64,000 nt of DNA from Allocoleopsis franciscana PCC 7113 (GCF_000317515.1 NC_019738.1:3684001-3748000); one strand, 5' to 3'. Counted from the first letter of the stretch, positions 41,087-50,698 are shown. Notes: generated by a model from the sequence alone, not told the origin. Program-made: numbers and translations.

Positions 41087-41483
41087 ATACAACTGCGAAG
41101 ACTGAGTATTACTAATACTGTGACTGGTGGAACCAGCCAACAGCTAGGATGCTGCCAAAAACCTTGCGATTCATTATTTGGAGGCTTGAGAGAGCCTGAT
41201 TCTCTTAACCCACTCAAAGTTGCTACTCGAAGCGGGAGCGAGTTTTTCGACAGGACTATTCGTAAAACCATCGCGAACTTGAACTTGAGGCTGTTACCGC
41301 CAGAGTGTTAGCTTTGTGGAGCGATGGAAAAGCTGTTGCCGAAGACTAAGATTAACAAGTTGCTTGCCCTTGCTTGCGTCAAGCTTCTATATACCTAAAA
41401 ATTGCCACTCTCACACCGCTATATCCACTACACCCAATCACTCAAAAGCGGAGTTGTAAGCTTAACCTCAGCCAAGGCGACGC
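41087..41483. other. Gap between b-prime and b genes of the atp operon
   Basis: About 400 bp in the middle of the atp operon. The open frames (for example a plus-strand frame at 41120-41311) show no known family. There is an AGGCTTGAGAGAGCCT hairpin (about 41184-41199). Nothing else recognisable; it might be a decayed insertion. Confidence 0.4.
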
Positions 41484-41984
41484 TTATCGATTGACCAGTT
41501 CGGGTCCCAAAAGCTTCTCTATAATTTGTCGGCTTAGAGCATCCACTTGTTGTTCCAGCGAGGAGAGAGCCTCAGCTTTTTGCTGTTCAATTTCCTGTGC
41601 GGCTTGCTCTCGTTGAACTTGAGCTTCCCCTTGAGCTTGAGCCATTTTTTCAGCCGCAATTTTTTGAGCATCTGCTTGTGCAGCAGCAATTGTGGCTTGA
41701 GACTTGCGGCGAGTTTCTGCTAGCTCCTGCTCATACTGCTGAGCCAGTTTTTCCGCTTTGGTTAAACGTTCGCGTGCTTCTAACGAGTTTTTGCGGATAT
41801 AATCGTCGCGATCGTCAATAGCCTTGCTCAACGGTTTGTAGAATACCGCATTTAACACCACTACCAATAGGATAAATTGCAGTGCCATTAACGGCAGGGT
41901 GGCGTCAAAATCAAACAACCCCCCTTCTTTGGCAGTGGATGTAGCGGCTTCGACAGCTAGTAGAATTGTCCAATGTGTCATCAT
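41484..41984 (-). CDS. atpG: ATP synthase subunit b-prime
   Basis: A 166-residue b-prime subunit (atpG in cyanobacterial naming). It has a single membrane helix near residues 28-48 ([25 protein letters not shown]) and a long charged coiled coil ([43 protein letters not shown]). Together with b it forms the heterodimeric peripheral stalk. The short N-terminus carries [16 protein letters not shown], characteristic of b-prime rather than b. Confidence 0.93.
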   Translation of the reverse strand: MMTHWTILLAVEAATSTAKEGGLFDFDATLPLMALQFILLVVVLNAVFYKPLSKAIDDRDDYIRKNSLEARERLTKAEKLAQQYEQELAETRRKSQATIAAAQADAQKIAAEKMAQAQGEAQVQREQAAQEIEQQKAEALSSLEQQVDALSRQIIEKLLGPELVNR

Positions 41985-42117
41985 TATTTTCAGATCCCAC
42001 AGCTTAAAAAAGGTCAGCTATTCAGTTGGGATAGGGGTACCTTTTGTACGGGTTGTCGAAAATTTTCCCAGCACTCAGACCGACTATTGCGCGCATCCTA
42101 AGTGCTGGGATAAAGTT

Positions 42118-42450
<333 letters not shown>

Positions 42451-42486
42451 TTAAATGAACTTGCACTGATGAAGGCTTCAACTTCA

Positions 42487-43251
42487 CTAGTGATGCTCCT
42501 CAAGTGCCTCTCCGATGTAGGCGGCAGCTAGAGTTGCAAAAATTAACGCTTGAATAGCACTCGTAAATAAGCCTAGTGCCATTACAGGGAGAGGGACAAA
42601 CAGGGGAACCAGCAGCACCAGCACTCCGACAACCAGTTCATCCGCTAGAATATTTCCGAACAGACGGAAGCTGAGCGAGAGGGGCTTCGTGAAATCTTCT
42701 AAAACCCGGAAAGGTAGAAGAATTGGCGTAGGTTGGGCATAACCTGCAAAGTACTTCACGACACCCTTCTTGCTAATCCCGGCGTAGAAGTACGCCAACG
42801 ATGTCAGAAGTGCAAAGGCAACGGTTGTATTGATATCACTTGTGGGAGAGGCTAACTCACCTTCTGGTAGATGAATCACTTTCCAAGGAACAAGCGCCCC
42901 AGACCAATTTGCCACAAAAATGAACAGAAATAGAGTGCCTACGAAAGGAACCCAAGGACGATATTCTTTTTCCCCTATCTGATTTTTTGCCAAATCCCGC
43001 AAAAATTCCAAGGCATACTCCATAAAATTCTGGATTCCACTTGGAATTCTTTGGATATTGCGAGATGCTGCAATTGAAGCCGTGATGAGAATGGCAATTA
43101 CAACCCAAGAAGTAATGAAAACCTGCCCATGTACTTTTAGGTTGCCAATGTGCCAGTATAAATGCTTGCCAACTTCTAATTCAGCAAGGGGGAAAGAATT
43201 CAGAACGCTCAAACCATCTAACATTTCCATTCCGGAGATTTCCCCATACAT
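42487..43251 (-). CDS. atpB: ATP synthase subunit a
   Basis: A 254-residue F0 subunit a (atpI in cyanobacterial naming). It has five or six membrane helices. The essential arginine lies in [23 protein letters not shown], and the C-terminal helix carries [23 protein letters not shown]. It provides the proton half-channels facing the c-ring. Start ATG 43251 ([12 protein letters not shown]) or internal ATG 43230 are possible. Confidence 0.96.
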   Translation of the reverse strand: MYGEISGMEMLDGLSVLNSFPLAELEVGKHLYWHIGNLKVHGQVFITSWVVIAILITASIAASRNIQRIPSGIQNFMEYALEFLRDLAKNQIGEKEYRPWVPFVGTLFLFIFVANWSGALVPWKVIHLPEGELASPTSDINTTVAFALLTSLAYFYAGISKKGVVKYFAGYAQPTPILLPFRVLEDFTKPLSLSFRLFGNILADELVVGVLVLLVPLFVPLPVMALGLFTSAIQALIFATLAAAYIGEALEEHH

Positions 43252-43290
43252 CTAGAGAGGGCGAAAAGTTCAACTGACTGACCACTTAAC

Positions 43291-43818
43291 CTACTTAGAC
43301 GTAGGAAATAGGGTGCTTTGCAGCACATAGACGATGAGTGCGGCTTTGTAAGTCAGAAAACCTAAAAATATGGGCAAAATCTGCAATCGTTGCCAACGAG
43401 TAGCCACGATAAATAGCCCAATAAAAAGCGCGAACCGGGCAGGACTCGGACGGCTTTTTTGTTGGCCTAGCCGCTCAACGTCTTTAGCCAACATTCTCAA
43501 GTAAACCATACCTGTGCACGCCCCGATCAAATAATTCAGAGCAATGTCAAGTGAGTAAAAAAACCAGACACAGATAAAAACAATCCCTGTTATAGCAAGG
43601 GTGACCAACACCAAGGTTTGTTTGAGTTGGTAGTACTCTTGCATTGAGGAATCATTTTCGGGGGATGGAGAACTTCCTTGAGGCAGTTCTTCCATTACCG
43701 GGGTTGGTTGAGGAGAGTCGTCTGACAAGTTCACGGGTCGCAGCAACAGCCAGTCCAGAAGTGGAGCTCGCAGCAAACGAGCTTCACAGTAGGTAATCAT
43801 ATCACGTACCGGTAACAA
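43291..43818 (-). CDS. ATP synthase subunit I (Atp1/UncI-like)
   Basis: First gene of the atp operon. About 100 residues at the C-terminal end are hydrophobic with four helices ([51 protein letters not shown], and [19 protein letters not shown]), as in the Atp1/UncI assembly factors for the c-ring. The frame begins at ATG 43818, but the N-terminal 28 residues look unlike the family; a GTG at 43734 ([10 protein letters not shown]) or ATG 43644 (MQEYYQL) is plausible. None has a strong ribosome binding site. Divergent from ferredoxin. Confidence 0.8.
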   Translation of the reverse strand: MLPVRDMITYCEARLLRAPLLDWLLLRPVNLSDDSPQPTPVMEELPQGSSPSPENDSSMQEYYQLKQTLVLVTLAITGIVFICVWFFYSLDIALNYLIGACTGMVYLRMLAKDVERLGQQKSRPSPARFALFIGLFIVATRWQRLQILPIFLGFLTYKAALIVYVLQSTLFPTSK

Positions 43819-43965
43819 TACTTAAAATTTCCTAAATGACGAGGTTGTGTAGGGGAACCCGCTAAACCCTTAGATAATAGAAATGCCAGAGGGAGGTAAA
43901 ATAAGCAGGTTCAAGTCCAGTTCCCCAACCTGGGGATTAAAAGTGTAAAGCCCAGAACTGACGCA

Positions 43966-44286
43966 ATGCCCAAGACTTACACTGTTGCAATTCACCATCA
44001 AGGCACAACTCACACCCTAGAGGTTCCAGAGGATAAACAAATTCTTCTCGCTGCCTCTGCGGCTGGAATCGACTTACCCAGTTCCTGTAATGCAGGAGTA
44101 TGTACTACTTGTGCCGCTCAACTTCTGGAAGGTACGGTAGAGCAGAGCGATGGAATGGGTTTGAGTCCAGAACTTCAAGCTGAAGGTTATGTGTTACTGT
44201 GTGTGGCTTATCCTCGCTCTAACCTAAAGGTTGAGACCGGGAAAGAAGATGAAGTATACGATCGCCAGTTTGGTCAGCCTCAATAG
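43966..44286 (+). CDS. Plant-type 2Fe-2S ferredoxin
   Basis: A 106-residue [2Fe-2S] ferredoxin. Cluster ligands are Cys41, Cys46, Cys49 (LPSSCNAGVCTTCAAQL) and Cys79 (VLLCVAYPRS). It is longer than the 97-99-residue PetF1 and less acidic at the C-terminus (YDRQFGQPQ), which is more like secondary ferredoxins than the main photosynthetic one. Transfers electrons in the cytosol, partner unknown. Divergent from the atp operon, sharing a 147-bp gap with a CCCC-AACCT-GGGG hairpin (43923-43935). Confidence 0.92.
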   Translation: MPKTYTVAIHHQGTTHTLEVPEDKQILLAASAAGIDLPSSCNAGVCTTCAAQLLEGTVEQSDGMGLSPELQAEGYVLLCVAYPRSNLKVETGKEDEVYDRQFGQPQ

Positions 44287-44327
44287 GGGAACCGTTGAAA
44301 AGTTGGCAAATGGGTAGGCTGAACATT

Positions 44328-44360
44328 GGTAGGTTGATGCCCTTGAAAATTCAACCTACC
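44328..44360. terminator. Hairpin after ferredoxin
   Basis: Perfect 10-bp arms GGTAGGTTGA (44328-44337) and TCAACCTACC (44351-44360) with a 13-nt loop. No T-run follows on either side. It probably ends or protects the transcripts of the convergent ferredoxin and protease genes. The arms resemble the GGTTGAA heptamers of the atp operon. Confidence 0.5.
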
Positions 44361-44428
44361 TCTACCCGTTGGGTTCTCCTTCAAAGTAGGGGGAACGCTT
44401 CGCGCATCACCCTCAACCTTCTGGCTTA

Positions 44429-45376
44429 TTAAGGCTTTTCTAACCGACAAGAGGCAAGAGCCAAATTAAAAATTCCTTTTTGATCAAAACATGTTGGGAT
44501 ATCATTCACTCTTTGGGCGTAATTTTCTTTCGCCAAGGTAGTAATCTTGCCCTCCCTGGTTATCTCGCAGGGACGATTGAGACTGCACTCAGGTTGTGAT
44601 AGAGCGTTATCATCGACACCCGTGTTAGCGATCGCAACCACGCGATTACTTTGGAGAGAGACAACAGGAGAACCTGACATTCCCCCGACTAAACTACAAC
44701 GATTGCGAATCGATTTCTCCCACTGATAAACATCTTCTCGTACATTCGCCGACTGTCCAATTTCGCAAACCGCTCGGTGAAGGAAACTCCGAGAAGGTTC
44801 CACACCATTGAGCGGAATCCCAACAATCTCAACAGGCTCTCCTACAGGAGCAGGAACTGGATCAATTTTCAAAGGAGTAAATCCCTCTTTCACCAATTGT
44901 TTAAAAGATGTATCCAGTTCCAAAACCGTGATATCAGTTCCTTTCATCGTTGCATAAACAACCCGCCTTACCCGAACTGAACGAACCCGATTGAGTCCAT
45001 CTTTAAAATAATTCAACTTAAAAACTAAATTAGAAGGCTGATTAATCAGGACTTCTTCAGGTTTGGGAAAGCTAGAACCATCATAGCAATGACCATTGGT
45101 TACGGCATAAGCGGGTGATTGATTAACCCCTTGAGTATCTAAGAAAAATGCAGTACAAATTCCAAAAGAGCTTTGCTCAAGCAAACCAATACCGCTATAT
45201 TGTTTGCCTTTTTCAACAGACAAAAGTTCCCAATTGACCTTGGAAGAGTTAACTTCGGTATCGGGTAACTTATTGCCATTTCGGTCAAAAATCACCGCTT
45301 GTGCCACGTTTGCTCCCAGCACTAATCCTAACCCTAGGGCGGCAAGTAGTATGTTCTTTAACCCAGTTTTTCGCAT
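44429..45376 (-). CDS. Secreted trypsin-like serine peptidase
   Basis: A 315-residue protein with a signal peptide (LKNILLAALGLGLVLGANVAQA) and a chymotrypsin-fold domain. Probable catalytic residues are His in AYAVTNGHCYDG, Asp in GTDITVLELDTSF and Ser in CSLVGGMSGSPVVSL. Four or more cysteines (CTAFF, HCYD, RCSL, CSLNRPCE, TCFDQKG and SCRLEKP) suggest disulfides and a periplasmic or extracellular location. The C-terminal 60 residues (DDNALSQPECSLNRPCEITREGK...) have no family I can name. Substrate unknown. Confidence 0.78.
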   Translation of the reverse strand: MRKTGLKNILLAALGLGLVLGANVAQAVIFDRNGNKLPDTEVNSSKVNWELLSVEKGKQYSGIGLLEQSSFGICTAFFLDTQGVNQSPAYAVTNGHCYDGSSFPKPEEVLINQPSNLVFKLNYFKDGLNRVRSVRVRRVVYATMKGTDITVLELDTSFKQLVKEGFTPLKIDPVPAPVGEPVEIVGIPLNGVEPSRSFLHRAVCEIGQSANVREDVYQWEKSIRNRCSLVGGMSGSPVVSLQSNRVVAIANTGVDDNALSQPECSLNRPCEITREGKITTLAKENYAQRVNDIPTCFDQKGIFNLALASCRLEKP

Positions 45377-45449
45377 ACGACAGGTACTCCGTCCGTCTTG
45401 GTTGATAATATTAAAGACCCACCTCAGGCATAGCCTTTACATCACCAAA

Positions 45450-45644
45450 ATGACAACTCACTTCATCACCGCAGAAATTAACCTCCAAGAGACACCCATA
45501 CAGCTACAGCAAGAAATTGAGGCAGAATTACAAAAACGAGGGGAACCGCTACGCTGGGCAGTGACTCGCGTGGATAGCGATCGCCAAATCGCCCAGGTAG
45601 AAGCGATTGTCACCGTTGAATCGGATACCGAAGTTTCACTGTGA
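45450..45644 (+). CDS. Small hypothetical protein upstream of DUF3326 gene
   Basis: A 64-residue protein starting MTTHFITAEINLQETPIQLQQEIEAELQKRGEPLRWAV (first ATG after the divergent protease gene). The open frame extends upstream to 45204 but that part overlaps the protease gene. The stop TGA overlaps the next gene's GTG as GTGA (45641-45644), so both are translated together. I do not recognise the family; linkage with DUF3326 is likely functional. Confidence 0.7.
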   Translation: MTTHFITAEINLQETPIQLQQEIEAELQKRGEPLRWAVTRVDSDRQIAQVEAIVTVESDTEVSL

Positions 45645-46768
45645 TTCAACGTCCTTACACCGTTGTCTTAATTATTCCTACAGGCGTTGGGGCAGCGATT
45701 GGGGGCTATGCGGGGGATGCCCTACCCGTAGCTAGAGCCATCTCGGCAATCTGCGATCGCCTAATCACCCACCCCAATGTCCTCAATGGTGCCCAGTTGT
45801 ACTGGAACTTACCCAACGCCCTCTATGTGGAAGGGTACGCTCTTGACAAATTCGCCTCTGGATGCATTGGATTGCAACCTGTACATCAGAATCGGGTGGG
45901 GTTAATTCTCGACCAAGGCATTGAACCGGAATTGCGCCTACGACACCTCCAAGTAGCAGATGCGGCTAGAGCGACACTGGGGTTGAATTTGACGGATTAT
46001 GTGGTCACGGATGCGCCTTTAAACGTGGAATTACGAACCGCCGCATCTGGGGCAAGTTGGGGTACGATTGGCAATCCTGACAGTTTGTTGCGATCGGCTG
46101 AAGTACTGATTGAGCAAGCCAAAGCAGATGCGATCGCCGTGGTTGCCCGTTTCCCGGATGACCTTGGCAGCGAGGCGTTGCAAGCGTATCGTCATGGACA
46201 GGGCGTAGACCCCCTCGCCGGTGCCGAAGCGGTGATTAGTCACCTAATCGTTCGCACCTTTCAAGTGCCTTGTGCCCATGCGCCGGCACTGATGCCCTTA
46301 CCCCTCGACCCCGACTTATCCCCTCGCTCCGCTGCCGAAGAATTAGGCTATACTTTCTTACCTTGTGTTCTAGTAGGATTGAGTCGTGCCCCTCAGTTCG
46401 TGGAACGTCAAAACCCCAATCCCAATTTTTTAGTTCAGACACAAAACTTTACCTCTCTCCCTGGAGATATTTGGGCGTCGGACGTAGATGCAGTCGTTGT
46501 CCCAGCAAGCGCCTGTGGTGGCAGTGCTTTACTCAGTTTAAGCCGCCAATCGCGAACTCAGATTATTGCGGTTGAAGAAAACCAAACCTCCATGCAAGTC
46601 TCCCCAGAAGATTTGGGTATTCAAGCAATCAGAGTAAACTCATATTTAGAGGCACTGGGCGTTTTAGTCGCTCATCGTGCCGGTATCAGTGCTGAGGCTC
46701 TCAGCCCTTCCCTATCCTCTTTGCATTGCTTATCTGTTCGTGGCAAACCAGCTTCCGGATCAACCTGA
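45641..46768 (+). CDS. DUF3326-family protein
   Basis: A 375-residue DUF3326 protein, widespread in cyanobacteria and plastid-bearing lineages, function unknown. Segments: VVLIIPTGVGAAIGGYAGDALPVARAI, LNGAQLYWNLPNALYVEGYALD, DVDAVVVPASACGGSALLSLS and AIRVNSYLEALGVLVAHRAGI. The alternating hydrophobic and Gly-rich pattern suggests a Rossmann-like cytosolic enzyme. It starts with GTG, overlapping the previous stop. The last 25 residues (LSPSLSSLHCLSVRGKPASGST) run into the CPBP gene region and look non-conserved. Confidence 0.8.
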   Translation: MIQRPYTVVLIIPTGVGAAIGGYAGDALPVARAISAICDRLITHPNVLNGAQLYWNLPNALYVEGYALDKFASGCIGLQPVHQNRVGLILDQGIEPELRLRHLQVADAARATLGLNLTDYVVTDAPLNVELRTAASGASWGTIGNPDSLLRSAEVLIEQAKADAIAVVARFPDDLGSEALQAYRHGQGVDPLAGAEAVISHLIVRTFQVPCAHAPALMPLPLDPDLSPRSAAEELGYTFLPCVLVGLSRAPQFVERQNPNPNFLVQTQNFTSLPGDIWASDVDAVVVPASACGGSALLSLSRQSRTQIIAVEENQTSMQVSPEDLGIQAIRVNSYLEALGVLVAHRAGISAEALSPSLSSLHCLSVRGKPASGST

Positions 46769-47333
46769 AATTGAACCTCTAACCCGCACCCAAGTGTTAA
46801 TTGCTATGGGGGTGACGGCTCTTGTATTACTATTCGTTGCCAAGCTTTGGCTGCACTTGGGTTCCGTTATCCTTCTGCCCCTAGAGGGTACGCCTGAAGC
46901 GTTACTTTTAGGACTGGGTATAGCGCTGGGCATTACGGTGTTAAGTAGTTTAGTTTATCGTCTGTGGCCTGCTTATCGCCAAAGTGCGGATTACTATCTG
47001 CAAATGGTTCTAAAGCCATTAGTTTTACCCGACTTAATTTGGCTGGGGTTGCTACCTGGGATGAGTGAAGAATTATTGTTTCGGGGTGTGATGCTGCCCG
47101 CTGTTGGGTTGAATGCCACTGGAGTTGTTGCTTCCAGTCTGCTATTTGGTGTTTTGCATTTGAGTGGGCCACAACAATGGCCTTATGTCGTTTGGGCCAC
47201 TGCGGTAGGGCTGCTGTTGGGATTTAGCGCCCTGGCAACGGGGAATTTACTCGTACCAATTGTGGCTCATATTGTTACCAATTTGCTTTCCAGTTATCTG
47301 TGGAAACTCGATCACAAACAAGCTGAAGCTTAA
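46677..47333 (+). CDS. CPBP-family intramembrane metalloprotease
   Basis: A 218-residue multi-spanning protein of the CPBP (CAAX/Abi) family. Motif 1 is GMSEELLFRGVMLPAVG (two Glu and Arg), motif 2 is SLLFGVLHLSG with His, and motif 3 is PIVAHIVTNLL with His and Asn. Several membrane helices lie on either side. The frame overlaps the DUF3326 gene by 92 bp; a GTG at 46677 is the apparent start. Relatives have about 60 extra N-terminal residues including a first helix, so either this copy is shortened or a frameshift joins it to the upstream gene's end. Confidence 0.75.
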   Translation: MPVSVLRLSALPYPLCIAYLFVANQLPDQPEIEPLTRTQVLIAMGVTALVLLFVAKLWLHLGSVILLPLEGTPEALLLGLGIALGITVLSSLVYRLWPAYRQSADYYLQMVLKPLVLPDLIWLGLLPGMSEELLFRGVMLPAVGLNATGVVASSLLFGVLHLSGPQQWPYVVWATAVGLLLGFSALATGNLLVPIVAHIVTNLLSSYLWKLDHKQAEA

Positions 47334-47388
47334 TCGTATTGAGAAGCTCTTTCTTGCATAAGTCAAACAGGGCGAAATATAGGAAACT

Positions 47389-48330
47389 GTGGATAAGCGC
47401 TATGACAGTATTCTATTAGCCATGTCTAACCCAAAACAACAGTTAAGCCTTACAACTGTGCCAGTAAGATTAATTGGTCTTCCGGTAACGCTCGTATTAT
47501 TTTTGACAGGTTGTGGGTTACAGAAATTAGTTGACCAACAAGTCTCTGATCGCGCTCGTTGTCCATTCAATGGGATGGAATTAACCCTACAAATTCAACC
47601 TCCCACAGGTGCTCGTGGCATCACACCTGAACTCAACGACGCTGTGAAAAACATCTTGAAGCAGCGAATTAGCGGTTTGGGCATAAAAGGGGCGGCAATA
47701 CAAACAATTAATCAAGAGCAACTGTTGATTCAACTCCCAGATGAGAAAGACGCGCAACAGGCAGAACGAGTACTGGGTAGCATAGGAGAGTTAGATTTTC
47801 GCCAGCAGAAATCGGGGACAGAAACACAGCTACCCATTGAACTTCAAGTCAGGGAAAGACTTCTACAAAAGCAGGACGAATTGAGGAAAACGGGTGATGC
47901 AAAGGCACTGGCGGAAAATCAAAAAGCCCTAGATAGAAGTCAAGAAGCGATCGCAAACTTATTTGAACGTACCGATTTAAGCGGTAAAAATCTCAAAGAT
48001 TCTTACTCACAGCCTAGCTCAGACAGTAGTCGCTGGGAAATTACCCTCCGTTTTGATGACAAAGGAGAGGAAGCGTTTGCTCAGTTGACCAAAGACTTGG
48101 CAGGTACAGGTCGTGCGATTGGTGTTTTCCTCGACAATAGTCTAATTAGCTCTCCCGTAGTTGGGCCAGAATATGCACAAACTGGCATTCTTGGTGGGAG
48201 TGCTGTTATTAGTGGTAACTTTACAGCTCAATCTGCCCATGAGTTAGCGATACAGTTACGAAGTGGAGCATTACCAGCTCCTTTAAAAGTACTGAGTAAT
48301 CTTCGAGTCAATAAAAACCGTTGTCCATAA
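47389..48330 (+). CDS. SecD periplasmic-domain-like lipoprotein
   Basis: A 313-residue protein resembling the first periplasmic domain of SecD (P1 head) but with no following membrane helices. The N-terminal segment VRLIGLPVTLVLFLTGCG ends in a lipobox, so it should be a lipoprotein. SecD-like parts are MELTLQIQPPTG, IKQRI-type repeats (ILKQRISGLGIKGAAIQTINQEQLLIQLP) and FLDNSLISSPVVGPEY...GGSAVISGNFTAQSAHELAIQLRSGALPAPLKV, which is SecD's conserved end. The GTG start at 47389 has AGGAAA close upstream; ATG 47422 is an alternative. Role unknown, perhaps helping protein export or folding outside the membrane. Confidence 0.72.
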   Translation: MDKRYDSILLAMSNPKQQLSLTTVPVRLIGLPVTLVLFLTGCGLQKLVDQQVSDRARCPFNGMELTLQIQPPTGARGITPELNDAVKNILKQRISGLGIKGAAIQTINQEQLLIQLPDEKDAQQAERVLGSIGELDFRQQKSGTETQLPIELQVRERLLQKQDELRKTGDAKALAENQKALDRSQEAIANLFERTDLSGKNLKDSYSQPSSDSSRWEITLRFDDKGEEAFAQLTKDLAGTGRAIGVFLDNSLISSPVVGPEYAQTGILGGSAVISGNFTAQSAHELAIQLRSGALPAPLKVLSNLRVNKNRCP

Positions 48331-48355
48331 GATATTTTTTTAACGCTGAACTTGC

Positions 48356-49027
48356 TTAAAGGGTTACTGAAGTCGTCCTAGGGGCAAGCTGCGCGATTGC
48401 TTGTGGTAAGATTCGATGCTCCTGGACTTGAATTCGAGCATGAAGAGTTTCTGGTGTATCAAGAGGCAACACCGGGACGGCAGCTTGTACCAAAATCAGG
48501 CCACTATCTACTTCTGGGCACACCAAATGTACTGTACAGCCAGTAATTTTTACACCCGCTTCTAGGGCTTTTTCTATAGCGTGAGCACCCTTAAAACTGG
48601 GTAATAAACTGGGATGGATGTTGATGATTTGGTCAGGAAAGGCGTTGATTAACACAGGTGTGACAATTCGCATCCAGCCTGCCATCACCACCCACTCTAC
48701 CTGGTACTGCTGCAACACTTCAACAATAGCCGTGTCTAACTCTTCTCGGCGTTTGTAGTCTCGATGATTGAGCAGTACAGAAGGAACGCCCCAACGTTCA
48801 GCTCTTTCTACGGCTTTGATACCGGGATTATTGTAAATTAAGACTTGAATTTGGGCGTTGAGTTGCCCGTCTTTTATCGCTTGAGCAACAGCCTCAAAAT
48901 TACTGCCACTTCCAGATGCCATGATTCCCAGTTTCATGGGAGAAGAATTTGTGGAGTGATGGGGAGAAATAGGGGGTGAAATTAAGAAGTCGGTAGTCGT
49001 ATCAACTAATACGGATTGATGATTCAT
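48356..49027 (-). CDS. purN: Phosphoribosylglycinamide formyltransferase
   Basis: A 223-residue GAR transformylase that uses 10-formyl-tetrahydrofolate in purine synthesis. Conserved segments are LGIMASGSGSNFEAVAQAI (phosphate-binding loop), VVMAGWMRIVTP, IINIHPSLLPSFKGAHA with catalytic His and the Asn nearby, and CTVHLVCPEVDSGLILVQAAVPV with the catalytic Asp. The N-terminal extension of about 30 residues before MKLGIMASG is Ser/Pro rich and occurs in other cyanobacterial PurN proteins; an internal ATG at 48937 could be used instead. Confidence 0.94.
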   Translation of the reverse strand: MNHQSVLVDTTTDFLISPPISPHHSTNSSPMKLGIMASGSGSNFEAVAQAIKDGQLNAQIQVLIYNNPGIKAVERAERWGVPSVLLNHRDYKRREELDTAIVEVLQQYQVEWVVMAGWMRIVTPVLINAFPDQIINIHPSLLPSFKGAHAIEKALEAGVKITGCTVHLVCPEVDSGLILVQAAVPVLPLDTPETLHARIQVQEHRILPQAIAQLAPRTTSVTL

Positions 49028-49066
49028 ACAACGTTATTTTTAGTAGTGCCTCCAAATTAAATCGTC

Positions 49067-49636
49067 TTACTTCGGACGACCAACATTCGTCGCAAAAGCT
49101 CCCTGCATGTTCCCAGGAGGATTGTAGTTACAAACAACGTAATACCCCTTTGACCCCTTAGCTTTCCCACAGCCCAATTCACCAGACCCTTTCCAAACAA
49201 CTTGGGTAAAGTGCCCGGTATTCATGCTAAAGGCTGGCTTGTTATAGTTATAGTCTTTAACTTCGTCGTACCACATTTGGACGACGGCGTTACCGGTCGC
49301 ATCAGCCGTTGACCAATAAAGGTTTTCTCCAGGCCCACTGTGTTGTAGCTTACCGAGCCTCGCTAGGTTCTGTGCCCATCTCTGGGCTTTTTGATTTAGG
49401 GTATTACTGAGCTTCATGGGAGGAGCGCCATGCTTAGCTCGAAGTTTGTTATGTGTGTCCAGAGCTTCTTGCCGAAACTTTGTGAGGTTTGTCGCTTGAG
49501 CAACAAGCGGTATGGGTGGCGGCTGGGAAGTCCCCTGTGATTTGGCGAGTACAGAAGTACCCACAACTCCAACAGTGGTGAGAGTCGTCGCGGTCAATCC
49601 AGTCAAAGCCAATATTGCAAAACGAAGAGGGTTCAT
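49067..49636 (-). CDS. CAP-domain (SCP/PR-1) secreted protein
   Basis: A 189-residue secreted CAP-superfamily protein. Signal peptide FAILALTGLTATTLTTVGVVGTSVLA, then a CAP domain: FRQEALDTHNKLRAKHGAPPMKLSNTLNQKAQRWAQNLARLGKLQHSGPGENLYWS, WYDEVKDYNYNKPAFSMNTGHFTQVVWKGSGELGCGKAKG and GYYVVCNYNPPGN. His and Glu of the CAP cavity are in LQHS, GENLYWS and GHFTQ. Two cysteines (LGCGK and VVCNY) form the usual disulfide. Function in bacteria unclear. Confidence 0.9.
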   Translation of the reverse strand: MNPLRFAILALTGLTATTLTTVGVVGTSVLAKSQGTSQPPPIPLVAQATNLTKFRQEALDTHNKLRAKHGAPPMKLSNTLNQKAQRWAQNLARLGKLQHSGPGENLYWSTADATGNAVVQMWYDEVKDYNYNKPAFSMNTGHFTQVVWKGSGELGCGKAKGSKGYYVVCNYNPPGNMQGAFATNVGRPK

Positions 49637-49773
49637 AACGTAACTTCCGTTCAGTTCGCTCTCTCAATCTCTGATAATACCTCCACAGTTTGCCATGATT
49701 AAAAACCAATTCAGGAAATCTTGGCACTCGGTATCCTCAAACTCACGCCTCACTTCTTGTAAACAGAAATGCT

Positions 49774-50670
49774 ATGACGAATAATTTTAAACCTTCCCCT
49801 CCGCAACCCTGGCTAGATAATGATGCGATCGCCGCCTGGATTTTCTTAGCCCCCGCCCTAATTCTCCTTGGATTCTTCCTGCTGTGGCCCATGGCTTATC
49901 TGGTATACCTGAGCTTTACTAGCGGAAGTTTCACCTTAACAGGTATTCATTGGATTGGTTTGAGAAACTATCTCCGCCTAGCCCTCGACCCCGATTTTTG
50001 GCAGGTTCTCGGCAATACGCTTTATTTCACCGTTGCCACCGTCCTGCCCAGCCTGATTATTCCCTTGGGATTAGGCATCTTACTCAATCAGTCATTAGCC
50101 CTGCGGGGACTGCTGCGAACCGCCTATTTCATTCCGTCCATTACCTCTTTAGTTGCCGTTGGACTAGGGTTTCGCTGGCTGTTTCAAACCGAAGGTCCCG
50201 TGAATGCATTGCTCAATTTTCTGGGTTTTGCATCGATTCCCTGGCTAGGCAGCACCACTTGGGCGATGCCCATCCTGATTTTATTAAGCAGTTGGAAACA
50301 GCTCGGTTTTAACATGGTGGTATTCCTGGCAGGACTCCAAGCCATTCCTCCGAGTCGCTATGAAGCGGCTGAATTAGATGGTGCTAATTCCTGGCAAAAA
50401 TTCTGGTACATTACCCTTCCCGGATTGCGACCTACCTTAATTTTTGCCACCATTACGACAGCAATTTTTACATTACGGAGTTTCGAGCAGGTTTATATGA
50501 TCACGGGCGGTGGCCCTCTCAACTCCACTAATGTACTGGTTTACTACATTTACGAACAAGCCTTTGCTTTGTTTGATTTTGGCTACGCTGCGGCGGCGGC
50601 TACCGTGTTGCTCTGCTTGACACTCGTGCTGGTTTATCTACAACTCAAAACCAGTGGCGACGAAAGTTGA
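49774..50670 (+). CDS. ABC sugar transporter permease (MalF/UgpA type)
   Basis: A 298-residue binding-protein-dependent permease with six membrane helices (first near 25-50, AIAAWIFLAPALILLGFFLLWPMAYL). The EAA loop that docks with the ATPase reads YEAAELDGANSWQKFWYITLPGLRPT. It belongs to the carbohydrate-uptake group (MalF, UgpA, LacF). The second permease, the binding protein and the ATPase are not nearby, so this is an orphan subunit, as is frequent in cyanobacteria. Substrate not predictable from sequence. It is followed on the same strand by the 155-codon frame with overlapping start. Confidence 0.88.
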   Translation: MTNNFKPSPPQPWLDNDAIAAWIFLAPALILLGFFLLWPMAYLVYLSFTSGSFTLTGIHWIGLRNYLRLALDPDFWQVLGNTLYFTVATVLPSLIIPLGLGILLNQSLALRGLLRTAYFIPSITSLVAVGLGFRWLFQTEGPVNALLNFLGFASIPWLGSTTWAMPILILLSSWKQLGFNMVVFLAGLQAIPPSRYEAAELDGANSWQKFWYITLPGLRPTLIFATITTAIFTLRSFEQVYMITGGGPLNSTNVLVYYIYEQAFALFDFGYAAAAATVLLCLTLVLVYLQLKTSGDES

Positions 50671-50698
50671 ACCTTCTATCCTAAAAAAAGGAGTGGAT

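Noticed and set aside
43734-43818. Certain start for the atp subunit I gene
   Set aside because: Three candidate starts and no ribosome binding site; left open.
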